The notes under the pieces are model-generated. The model had not been told where the DNA came from and searched no databases. It saw only the letters and a program-made list of their open reading frames with translations. This document shows, in pieces, positions 1 through 5,444 of a DNA stretch of 5,444 nt. Numbering within the stretch: position 1 is the first letter of the stretch; each line of letters begins with the position of its first letter. Source of the DNA: Chloroflexota bacterium (GTDB lineage Bacteria; Chloroflexota; Anaerolineae; Anaerolineales; UBA11858); NCBI GenBank assembly GCA_003513015.1, contig DOTA01000356.1, forward strand, positions 6,638 through 12,081, given 5' to 3'. A program made the position numbers and the translations under genes.

Positions 1-227
1 TCAACGGGCGCAACGCCCTCACCTGGGAAGAAAAGTTTGAACTAGATGTCTGGTATGTGGATCACTGGTCGCTGTGGCTTGATCTCAAAATTTTGGGGAT
101 GACTGCTGCTAAAGTGATCCGACGCGAGGGCATCAGCCAGCCCGGGCACGCCACCGCAGAAATTTTCAGGGGTTCTGACCAGCCGGTAAATTCAGGGGGA
201 CGGGAAAACCCGAGCAATCCATCTTGA
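1..227 (+). CDS. PglC-type sugar phosphotransferase, C-terminal end (5' partial)
   Basis: An open frame enters from the left edge (first full codon at 3) and ends at TGA 225-227, giving 74 residues. The run NGRNALTWEEKFELDVWYVD, followed by HWSLWLDLKIL and then REGISQPGHAT, is the characteristic C-terminus of the bacterial sugar transferase family (Bac_transf, monotopic phosphoglycosyl transferases such as PglC). These enzymes sit on the cytoplasmic face of the inner membrane and transfer a sugar-1-phosphate from a UDP-sugar to undecaprenyl phosphate, the first step of lipid-linked glycan assembly. The membrane helix and the catalytic Asp-Glu pair lie upstream, outside the window, so activity cannot be judged. 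About 17 residues of polar tail follow the conserved end. The stop overlaps the next gene's TTG start by four bases, which suggests one transcript. The donor sugar cannot be read from this fragment. Confidence 0.93.
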   Translation, partial: NGRNALTWEEKFELDVWYVDHWSLWLDLKILGMTAAKVIRREGISQPGHATAEIFRGSDQPVNSGGRENPSNPS

Positions 228-1123
228 GCGCCTACCTGGGAGAAATCGCTGCTTTAATGACCTCGCTGGCCTTCTCGCTGACCTCCACCATGTTTACTCT
301 GGCAGGCCGCCGGGTGGGGTCCACCACGGTCAACCGCATCCGCCTGATTTTGGCGGTGCTGCTGCTTTCCCTGATTCATTGGATCTGGCTAGGGAGCTTG
401 CTGCCGCTGAAAGCTGATCCGCAGCGCTGGCTGTGGCTGGGTCTTTCAGGGATCGTTGGGTTGGTTTTGGGAGATGCCTTCTTATTCCAAGCCTTTGTCT
501 GGATTGGTCCGCGCCTCTCGATGTTGATGATGAGTCTGGCTCCGGTGATCGCCTCGCTGGTGGCCTGGATATTTTTAGGGGAAACACTCACCCTTGGGCA
601 AATTGGCGGGATTGCCCTCACTTTGAGTGGCATCGCCTGGGTTGTGTTGGAACGCGGCAGCAACCGCCAATCCCCCAACCGGGATTATTTGCGCGGCATC
701 CTGTTTGGCTTAGGCGGCGCCACCGGGCAAGCTCTGGGGCTGGTGCTGGCCAAAAACGGCCTGAGCGGCGGCTTTTCTCCCATCTCGGCTAATCTGATTC
801 GGATGCTCACCGCGGCCACCACCCTCTGGGCCATCACCATTTTCCAGAGGCAAGCCCGCTCAGCCTTCGTGCATCTGAACGCCAACCATCGGGCAATCTG
901 GTTCCTTATGGCAGGTACGGTTACCGGCCCGCTCATTGGCGTTTCGCTGTCTCTGTTCGCCGTGCAACAATCCGCGGTAGGCGTGGCCAGCACCCTGATG
1001 GCTCTACCGCCCGTGTTTCTGTTGCCCATCAGCTACATCGTCTTCAAAGAACGTTTTGGTTGGGGGGCCGTCGCTGGTACTTTTGTCGCCATGGCCGGGG
1101 TCGCCCTGCTCTTCCTGGTTTGA
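224..1123 (+). CDS. EamA/DMT-superfamily membrane transporter
   Basis: The 299-residue product is almost entirely hydrophobic and divides into two similar halves of about five membrane helices each (roughly residues 5-142 and 156-299), the normal size and plan of a ten-helix drug/metabolite transporter with two EamA domains. Each half ends with the family signature: APVIASLVAWIFLGE (residues 106-120) followed by a Gly-rich last helix, and LPPVFLLPISYIVFKE (261-276) followed by AGTFVAMAGVALLFL. A basic loop, AGRRVGSTTVNRIR (27-40), follows helix 1. The start is uncertain: TTG at 224 fits the usual family N-terminus and overlaps the upstream stop, but no good ribosome site precedes it. ATG at 257 (residue 12), with GGGAGAA about 12 bases upstream, is the alternative, though it would clip helix 1. 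The substrate cannot be told from sequence; the location beside a sugar phosphotransferase allows a role in moving a glycan precursor or metabolite, which is inference. Confidence 0.88.
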   Translation: MSAYLGEIAALMTSLAFSLTSTMFTLAGRRVGSTTVNRIRLILAVLLLSLIHWIWLGSLLPLKADPQRWLWLGLSGIVGLVLGDAFLFQAFVWIGPRLSMLMMSLAPVIASLVAWIFLGETLTLGQIGGIALTLSGIAWVVLERGSNRQSPNRDYLRGILFGLGGATGQALGLVLAKNGLSGGFSPISANLIRMLTAATTLWAITIFQRQARSAFVHLNANHRAIWFLMAGTVTGPLIGVSLSLFAVQQSAVGVASTLMALPPVFLLPISYIVFKERFGWGAVAGTFVAMAGVALLFLV

Positions 1124-1130
1124 GTATAAT
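1101..1130 (+). promoter_or_regulatory. Candidate promoter with perfect -10 box for the dehydrogenase/kinase genes
   Basis: A perfect TATAAT lies at 1125-1130, directly after the transporter stop codon. A weak -35 (TCGCCC, 1101-1106, 3 of 6 matches to TTGACA) is 18 bases upstream, inside the transporter gene. Transcription would begin near 1137, only about four bases before the ATG at 1141, so the transcript would be leaderless or nearly so. No Shine-Dalgarno sequence precedes this ATG, which agrees with that reading. A chance match is possible because the -35 is poor. Confidence 0.45.
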
Positions 1131-1140
1131 TGGCACAGCC

Positions 1141-2028
1141 ATGCACACCAAATTTGATTTTTACCGCCAACTACGCACCATCCGTCATTTTGAAGAAACC
1201 GTACTCGATAACTTCTCCAAAGGTGTTTTCTTTGGCACCACCCACACCTACCTGGGGCAAGAAGCTAACGCCGTGGGCGTGCTCAACCACCTGCAGCCCG
1301 CTGACATCGTTTTCAGCAACCATCGCTGCCACGGGCATTTCATCGCCTACGGTGGTGATTTGCGCGCCCTGTTCGCTGAGATGATGGGCAAAGCCAGCGG
1401 GGTCTGCGGTGGGCGCGGCGGATCGCAGCACCTGCACTGGCGCAACTTCTACTCCAATGGCGTGCAAGGCGGCATCGTCCCTGTGGCCACTGGCATGGCC
1501 CTGGCCGAAAAACAGCAAAACCGCGGCGCCCTGGCAATTTGCTTTTTGGGCGATGGCACCCTGGGGGAGGGCGTAATCTACGAGAGCTTCAACCTGGCGA
1601 GCTTATGGCGCGCGCCAATCCTGTATGTGCTCGAAAACAACCATATCGCCCAAACCACCCCCACCCGGCAAGTGCTGGCTGGTGATATGGCTGCCCGTTT
1701 TAGCGCCTTTGGCATCCCGGTTCGCGAGTTAGATAGCAGCGATGTGCTCGAAATTTCAGGGATGACGGAAGATTTATTGGATGGAATCCGCAGCCAGGGA
1801 GGGCCGCGCGCCTTGATTTTGCACACCCAACGGTTTGGCCCCCACTCCAAAGGGGATGACACGCGTGACCCGGAAGTGATTGCCCAACTTTGGGAAACCC
1901 GCGACCCTCTAAAAATCCAGGCTGCGCGTCTTTCTCCGGATGAACGGGTTACGATTGATAGCGAAGTTGAATCTCAGGTTGCCGCGGCTTTCCGTCAGGC
2001 GTTTGATGATCCTTATCCGAGTTTATAG
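1141..2028 (+). CDS. Thiamine-diphosphate-dependent 2-oxoacid dehydrogenase, E1 alpha subunit
   Basis: The 295-residue product is the alpha subunit of a two-subunit E1 (E1_dh family: pyruvate, branched-chain or acetoin dehydrogenase type). E1 alpha2-beta2 decarboxylates a 2-oxoacid (or cleaves acetoin) and passes the acyl group to a lipoyl domain. Visible landmarks: YLGQEA (38-42) near the N-terminus, HRCHGH (61-66), FAEMMGK then GRGGSQHL (78-98), the ThDP/Mg motif beginning GDGTLGEG (137-144) and closing with ENN (165-167), and the phosphate-site loop GPHSKGDDTR (233-242). All key positions look intact. ATG 1141 is chosen because the frame upstream to 1060 encodes an unrelated Arg/Gly-rich stretch inside the transporter gene, and family members begin near the FYRQL segment. 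It is somewhat shorter than the usual 320-370 residues, mainly at the N-terminus. The substrate cannot be assigned. Its partner, E1 beta, is 1.86 kb downstream, beyond a kinase gene, whereas the two are normally adjacent. Confidence 0.93.
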   Translation: MHTKFDFYRQLRTIRHFEETVLDNFSKGVFFGTTHTYLGQEANAVGVLNHLQPADIVFSNHRCHGHFIAYGGDLRALFAEMMGKASGVCGGRGGSQHLHWRNFYSNGVQGGIVPVATGMALAEKQQNRGALAICFLGDGTLGEGVIYESFNLASLWRAPILYVLENNHIAQTTPTRQVLAGDMAARFSAFGIPVRELDSSDVLEISGMTEDLLDGIRSQGGPRALILHTQRFGPHSKGDDTRDPEVIAQLWETRDPLKIQAARLSPDERVTIDSEVESQVAAAFRQAFDDPYPSL

Positions 2029-2048
2029 GTATTACTCAAAATCAGCCC

Positions 2049-3890
2049 ATGTCCACAAAAGAACTGATCCCCAGGCTCGAAGAAAAACTGGCCCAAGTGA
2101 CCGACCGTCACCAACGGATTGATTTAATCAACCAAACGGCCTGGGAACTGCACACCAAAGACACCCTCAAAGCCAAAGAACTAGCCGAAAAAGCTGGCCA
2201 AGAGGCCAAGCGCGCCGAAATTCGCTCGCAACCTCACCCCCGAGGGATGGCCGAAAGCCTGCATATCTTATGCCGCTGCGAAGGGCTTTTGGGCAATTTT
2301 GCCAAATCAATTTCGCACGGCCTCGAAGCCCTGGAAATTTTCGAGGAGACCGGCGATTTAACCGGGCAAGGCCGCACCTATAACGCCATCGGAATCACAT
2401 ATCTATACATGGGCAATTACCCCCAGGCGCTGACCACCCTACTCGAAGCACTGGATGTTTTTGATGAAATCGAAGATTTCGAGTGGCAAGCCCAGCAAAT
2501 GAACGATCTGGGATACTTGCATTTTGAGATCGGCGAACCCGAACAGGCACTCAAATATTTGCTCCCCGGCCTGGATTTGGCGCGGCAGCATGATTGCATG
2601 AATGTGCAGTGTGAGTTACTCAATAATGCCTGCAATGCCTTCGCCGCCATCGAAGATTTCGATCAGGCCCTGGATTGCGGTTTGCAGAGCATCGCTTGTT
2701 ATCGGCAGGCTGATTCCAAACATGGGCAAGCTGAAGCGTTGAACAGTATCGGGGATGTTTATCAGGCCCGCGGCGAGGCCGCAAAAGCCCTGAAATGCTA
2801 CCACCATGCCCTGGAAATCGCCGAACCTAACGGATTCAAGTTTGTCATTACTGATACATTGCTGCGCATTGGCAGAGTTCAGCACTCCACAGACCAACCT
2901 GAGCAAGCCCTGGATTATTTTCAGCGGGCTTTGGCCGTGGCAGAAGAGATCAACGCTCCTCAAAAAATCTACGAATGCCATCGGGAATTAGCCGAAGTTT
3001 ACAAGGAATTGGAAGATTATCGCAAAGCCCTGGAGCATTTTGAACTCTTCCAGGCCGTGGCAAGCCTGGTTTTCAACAGCCGGGCCGATAACCGCTTAAA
3101 AAGTTTACAGGTAATGCACCAACTCAAGGATGCCCGTCATCAGGCCGATATGTCGCGTTTGCGCAATGTGGAATTGCAGAAACAAATCGAAGAACGCGAG
3201 CAGTTGATCGCCGATCTGGAAGCTTTTTCGCACATGGTGGCGCATGACTTGCGCAGCCCCTTAGCCTCGGTCACCATGAGCATCCACATGTTGCATGATT
3301 ATAAAGGCGAACAACTTGGCCCTGATGGGCGAGAATATCTCCAGATTGCCCACAACATGGCCGACCGTATGAGTATCATCATTCGCGAGCTTTTGGTTTT
3401 AGCCAGCGTGCGCCAAAAAGAAGTAACCCTGGTCGTTGTAAATATGGGAGAGATCGTTGCCCGAGCGTTGGATGTGTTCGCCTTGCAGATCGAACAAACC
3501 GGGGTAGAAATTACCCAACCGGATGATTGGCCGCTTGTCTTTGGTTACCCGGTTTGGATTGAAGAAATCTGGGTGAATTACATCAGCAATGCCCTCAAAT
3601 ATGGCGGCACCCCTCCGAAAATCGAACTGGGCTACACTCGACAAGAGGGCAACCGCTTTCGTTTTTGGGTGCGCGATAACGGCAACGGCATCTCGCCGGA
3701 ACAACAAATGCAACTATTTGCAAGCTTCTCGCGCCTCAACCGCACCGACAATCAGGGCTACGGGCTGGGATTATCGATCGTGCAACGCATCGCCACCAAG
3801 CTGGGCGGGGTTGTAGGGGTCGAATCCAATGGCAAAGCGGGCGAAGGCAGCACCTTTTATTTCACCCTGCCCGGGATGATTGAACAATGA
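2049..3890 (+). CDS. Cytoplasmic TPR-containing sensor histidine kinase
   Basis: The 613-residue protein has no signal peptide or membrane helix, so it should sense a cytoplasmic cue. Residues 67-340 form seven helical TPR-like units in an exact 40-residue phase (GNF, GNY, GEP, EDF, GEA, DQP and EDY at 82, 122, 162, 202, 242, 282 and 322, each followed by xxAL or a close variant). A charged helical linker (about 345-390) leads to the dimerization helix with the phospho-acceptor in HMVAHDLRSPL (His399). The ATPase domain (about 495-608) shows an N box (WVNYISNALKYG, Asn514), a G1 box (DNGNGI, 543-548), an F box (LFASF) and a G2 box (GYGLGLS, 570-576). All catalytic boxes are intact, so it is likely an active kinase. 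No receiver domain or response regulator lies in the window. It starts 20 bases after E1 alpha with no clear ribosome site and overlaps E1 beta by four bases (ATGA), placing it inside the dehydrogenase operon. What it senses is unknown. Confidence 0.95.
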   Translation: MSTKELIPRLEEKLAQVTDRHQRIDLINQTAWELHTKDTLKAKELAEKAGQEAKRAEIRSQPHPRGMAESLHILCRCEGLLGNFAKSISHGLEALEIFEETGDLTGQGRTYNAIGITYLYMGNYPQALTTLLEALDVFDEIEDFEWQAQQMNDLGYLHFEIGEPEQALKYLLPGLDLARQHDCMNVQCELLNNACNAFAAIEDFDQALDCGLQSIACYRQADSKHGQAEALNSIGDVYQARGEAAKALKCYHHALEIAEPNGFKFVITDTLLRIGRVQHSTDQPEQALDYFQRALAVAEEINAPQKIYECHRELAEVYKELEDYRKALEHFELFQAVASLVFNSRADNRLKSLQVMHQLKDARHQADMSRLRNVELQKQIEEREQLIADLEAFSHMVAHDLRSPLASVTMSIHMLHDYKGEQLGPDGREYLQIAHNMADRMSIIIRELLVLASVRQKEVTLVVVNMGEIVARALDVFALQIEQTGVEITQPDDWPLVFGYPVWIEEIWVNYISNALKYGGTPPKIELGYTRQEGNRFRFWVRDNGNGISPEQQMQLFASFSRLNRTDNQGYGLGLSIVQRIATKLGGVVGVESNGKAGEGSTFYFTLPGMIEQ

Positions 3891-4906
3891 GCACCGTTCT
3901 TGAAAGTTTGAACGCCGCCCTGCACCGGGCCATGCAAACCGACGATAGCGTGATCCTGCTCGGCGAAGATATTCTCGATCCCTACGGTGGGGCCTTCAAA
4001 GTCACACGCGGCCTCTCCACTGCTTTCCCCGAGCGGGTTTGGAGTACGCCCATCTCTGAGGCGGGCCTCGTGGGTGTGGCCGCGGGACTGGCCCTGCGCG
4101 GCCTGCGCCCCGTGGTCGAAATCATGTTTGGCGATTTCGTCACCCTGGCCGCCGACCAAATCGTCAACCACATCGCCAAATTCCGCTGGATGTACAACGA
4201 TCAGGTGCGCGTCCCACTGGTCATCCGCGCCCCTATGGGCGGGCGACGCGGCTACGGCCCGACACACTCACAAACCCTCGAAAAACTCTTTTTGGGCCTA
4301 CCCGGCCTTAAAGTGCTAGCACCCTGTGATCTGCAAGTCGCTGATTGGCAGGCCGGCGGCTTGCTTCTCGAAGCCATTTTTGATGAAGAACCAGTGCTAT
4401 TCATCGAAAACAAATTGTTATATCTCTCAAAATTACAGAAACCCGCGGATTTACCCGATTTTGAAGTAAAACCGTTAAATCCGGCTGGCAGCCCGCCCCT
4501 TTTTCACCTGGAAATCAAAGGTGCTCCCACACCCCAATTAACGCTGGCGGCCTATGGGTACATGGCCGGGCTGGCACGTGAAGCCGCCCTGCAACTGGCC
4601 TACGAACACGAAATTTTCAGCGAGATCGTAATCCCCACCCAGCTTTCGCCCTTCGATGGAACAATTCTTCCCCTCACAGAATCCGTGGCGCGTAGCGGGC
4701 GCTTGCTGACCATTGAAGAAGGCACCTACTCCCTGGGCTGGGGAGCGGAAGTTTTGGCGCGCCTAGTTGAAAACCTGGGGCCGCGCCTGCGAGTCGCCTG
4801 GCGGCTGGCCGCGGCTGAAACGCCCGTCCCGGCCTCGGGTGTGCTGGAAGAAGTCTCCCTGCCGGGTGTAGCCGAAATTGTGGCCGCGGCCCGAAAGATG
4901 GTATGA
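3887..4906 (+). CDS. Thiamine-diphosphate-dependent 2-oxoacid dehydrogenase, E1 beta subunit
   Basis: The 339-residue product has normal length and domain order for E1 beta: Transket_pyr (about 1-180) then Transketolase_C (about 205-332). Landmarks: LLGEDI (24-29), the cofactor-activating glutamate in SEAGLVG (Glu58), the EIMFGDFVTLAADQI helix region (78-92), GPTHSQTLEKLF (124-135) with the conserved His127, PGLKVLAPCD (139-148), and in the C-terminal domain TLAAYGYMA and GRLLTIEEGTYSLGWGAEV. It pairs with the E1 alpha product to form the alpha2-beta2 decarboxylase; the active site lies at their interface. ATG 3887 overlaps the kinase stop as ATGA, with only a weak GGGA about ten bases before, so translational coupling to the kinase is likely. 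The stop likewise overlaps the next gene's start as ATGA (4903-4906). Which 2-oxoacid (or acetoin) is used cannot be told. Confidence 0.94.
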   Translation: MSTVLESLNAALHRAMQTDDSVILLGEDILDPYGGAFKVTRGLSTAFPERVWSTPISEAGLVGVAAGLALRGLRPVVEIMFGDFVTLAADQIVNHIAKFRWMYNDQVRVPLVIRAPMGGRRGYGPTHSQTLEKLFLGLPGLKVLAPCDLQVADWQAGGLLLEAIFDEEPVLFIENKLLYLSKLQKPADLPDFEVKPLNPAGSPPLFHLEIKGAPTPQLTLAAYGYMAGLAREAALQLAYEHEIFSEIVIPTQLSPFDGTILPLTESVARSGRLLTIEEGTYSLGWGAEVLARLVENLGPRLRVAWRLAAAETPVPASGVLEEVSLPGVAEIVAAARKMV

Positions 4907-5444
4907 CCATGCCAACTCCCATTTTTGTTCCCCTAATCAACCCTAACGAACCGGAAGCCCTGTTAGCCGGATTGCACATCCACGAAGGCCAGCAGGTGAC
5001 CACGGGTGATTTAATCGGCACCTTCGAAACCACCAAATCTACCGCGGATTTAACTGCCGATGCAGGCGGGTTTGTGGTGGGTTTACAAGTGAGCGAGGGC
5101 CAAACCCTGCGCGCCGGCACGCTGATCTGTTATTTGGCGGAGACCCCCGATTGGTCTCCGCCCCCTGAGATGGTTGATGCATCTGTGAAACGGGAGCAAC
5201 CCCAAATTTCAGATGAAAAACTTCCGGCCGGGCTGCGGATCACCCAACCGGCCTTGAAACTGGCCCGTCAGGGCAATCTTGATCCCCAATTATTGCCGGT
5301 GGGGCCTCTGGTGACCGAGAGCATGGTGCGTGTTCTGATAGAAACGCCCGCTCCCGCGGAATTTTCCCTTCCGCAGAGTGATTTTGACCCCACAGCGATG
5401 GTGATCTACGGCGGCGGCGGGCATGGCAAGGCCTGCCTGGATTT
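4903..5444 (+). CDS. Lipoyl domain / subunit-binding-like segment / PglD-NeuD-like acyltransferase fusion (3' partial)
   Basis: The frame stays open from 4903 to the right edge (180 full codons). Residues about 3-80 are a lipoyl domain: PIFVPLINPNEPEA start, HEGQQVTTGDL, and ETTKST with the predicted lipoylated Lys45; biotin carriers would have a Met-Lys-Met type motif instead. After a Pro/Glu-rich linker, residues 111-146 (RITQPALKLARQGNLDPQLL, then VGPLVTESMVRVLI) resemble the peripheral-subunit-binding (E3-binding) domain of E2 proteins, with a shortened Gly loop. A second Pro/Ala linker leads to MVIYGGGGHGKACLD (166-180), the nucleotide-fold start typical of PglD/NeuD sugar acyltransferases. 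An ordinary E2 would instead continue into a catalytic CoA-acyltransferase domain. The expected hexapeptide beta-helix is beyond the edge. Directly following E1 beta, it is the probable E2 partner, perhaps handing acyl groups to a sugar. Start ATG 4903 overlaps the E1 beta stop; ATG 4909 (MPTPIF) is equally possible. Confidence 0.85.
   Translation, partial: MTMPTPIFVPLINPNEPEALLAGLHIHEGQQVTTGDLIGTFETTKSTADLTADAGGFVVGLQVSEGQTLRAGTLICYLAETPDWSPPPEMVDASVKREQPQISDEKLPAGLRITQPALKLARQGNLDPQLLPVGPLVTESMVRVLIETPAPAEFSLPQSDFDPTAMVIYGGGGHGKACLD
5136..5162 (+). repeat. Perfect 10-bp inverted repeat (mRNA hairpin) in the lipoyl-to-next-domain linker
   Basis: GGCGGAGACC (5136-5145) and its exact reverse complement GGTCTCCGCC (5153-5162) flank a seven-base loop. 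The GC-rich stem lies in frame within the fusion gene, where the lipoyl domain ends and the Pro-rich linker begins (codons for LAETPDWSPP). No T-run follows, so it is not an intrinsic terminator. It might slow ribosomes between domains, or may be a coincidence of codon use. Confidence 0.5.

Noticed and set aside
201..212. Small hairpin CGGG-AAAA-CCCG before the transporter start
   Set aside because: Only a 4-bp stem, no T-run, and inside the end of the sugar transferase coding sequence.
1060..1140. N-terminal extension of E1 alpha to an ATG at 1060
   Set aside because: The extra 27 residues overlap the transporter gene, are Arg/Gly-rich and unlike any E1 alpha N-terminus; ATG 1141 matches the family start.
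2030..2035. TATTAC as a -10 box for the kinase gene
   Set aside because: Only 4 of 6 consensus matches and no -35 at a suitable distance; the 20-base gap fits read-through from E1 alpha.
3857..4267. 136-codon minus-strand frame opposite the start of E1 beta
   Set aside because: Antisense shadow of a conserved coding region; the composition follows the codon bias of the + strand gene.
5035..5037. Biotin carrier instead of lipoyl carrier for the last gene
   Set aside because: The lysine is in ETTKST, the lipoyl-type context; the Met-Lys-Met context of biotin carriers is absent, and the neighbours are 2-oxoacid dehydrogenase subunits.
4674..5120. 148-codon open frame on the minus strand across the E1 beta/fusion junction
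   Set aside because: It lies opposite two well-supported genes and its translation has no recognisable domain.

Overview
The window is a compact, single-direction stretch of a bacterial chromosome (all genes on the + strand, GC somewhat above half by eye, almost no intergenic space). It looks like part of a surface-glycan or lipid-linked oligosaccharide biosynthesis locus. Codon style, the cytoplasmic TPR histidine kinase and the weak Shine-Dalgarno usage remind me of Chloroflexota such as Anaerolineae, but that is a guess from memory and not proven by anything here.

Layout, left to right. Positions 1-227 are the C-terminal end of a PglC-type undecaprenyl-phosphate sugar phosphotransferase. 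Positions 224-1123 encode a ten-helix EamA/DMT-family transporter, overlapping the previous stop. A perfect TATAAT lies just after its stop. Positions 1141-2028 encode a thiamine-diphosphate 2-oxoacid dehydrogenase E1 alpha subunit. Positions 2049-3890 encode a soluble sensor histidine kinase with seven TPR units. Positions 3887-4906 encode the matching E1 beta subunit. From 4903 to the window edge runs the N-terminal 180 residues of an unusual multidomain protein: a lipoyl domain with its acceptor lysine, a peripheral-subunit-binding-like (E3-binding-like) segment, and then the beginning of a PglD/NeuD-type sugar O/N-acyltransferase (VIYGGGGHGKACLD). The last three complete genes and the final partial gene are chained closely, two of the junctions by identical ATGA stop/start overlaps.

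How they may work together (inference): E1 alpha and E1 beta would decarboxylate a 2-oxoacid and load the acyl group on the lipoyl arm of the last protein. In an ordinary dehydrogenase complex the E2 catalytic domain then passes the acyl group to CoA. Here the domain that starts where the E2 catalytic domain would normally be is instead a PglD/NeuD-like acyltransferase, whose relatives acylate amino sugars or sialic acids. The simplest reading is a dedicated acylation machine that channels an acyl group from a 2-oxoacid through lipoyl-lysine to a sugar, with or without CoA as intermediate. The PglC-like enzyme upstream would use such a sugar to start a lipid-linked glycan. The kinase between the two E1 subunits would be the sensor tied to this system. 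The acyltransferase domain is cut by the window edge, so its hexapeptide-repeat part is predicted, not seen.
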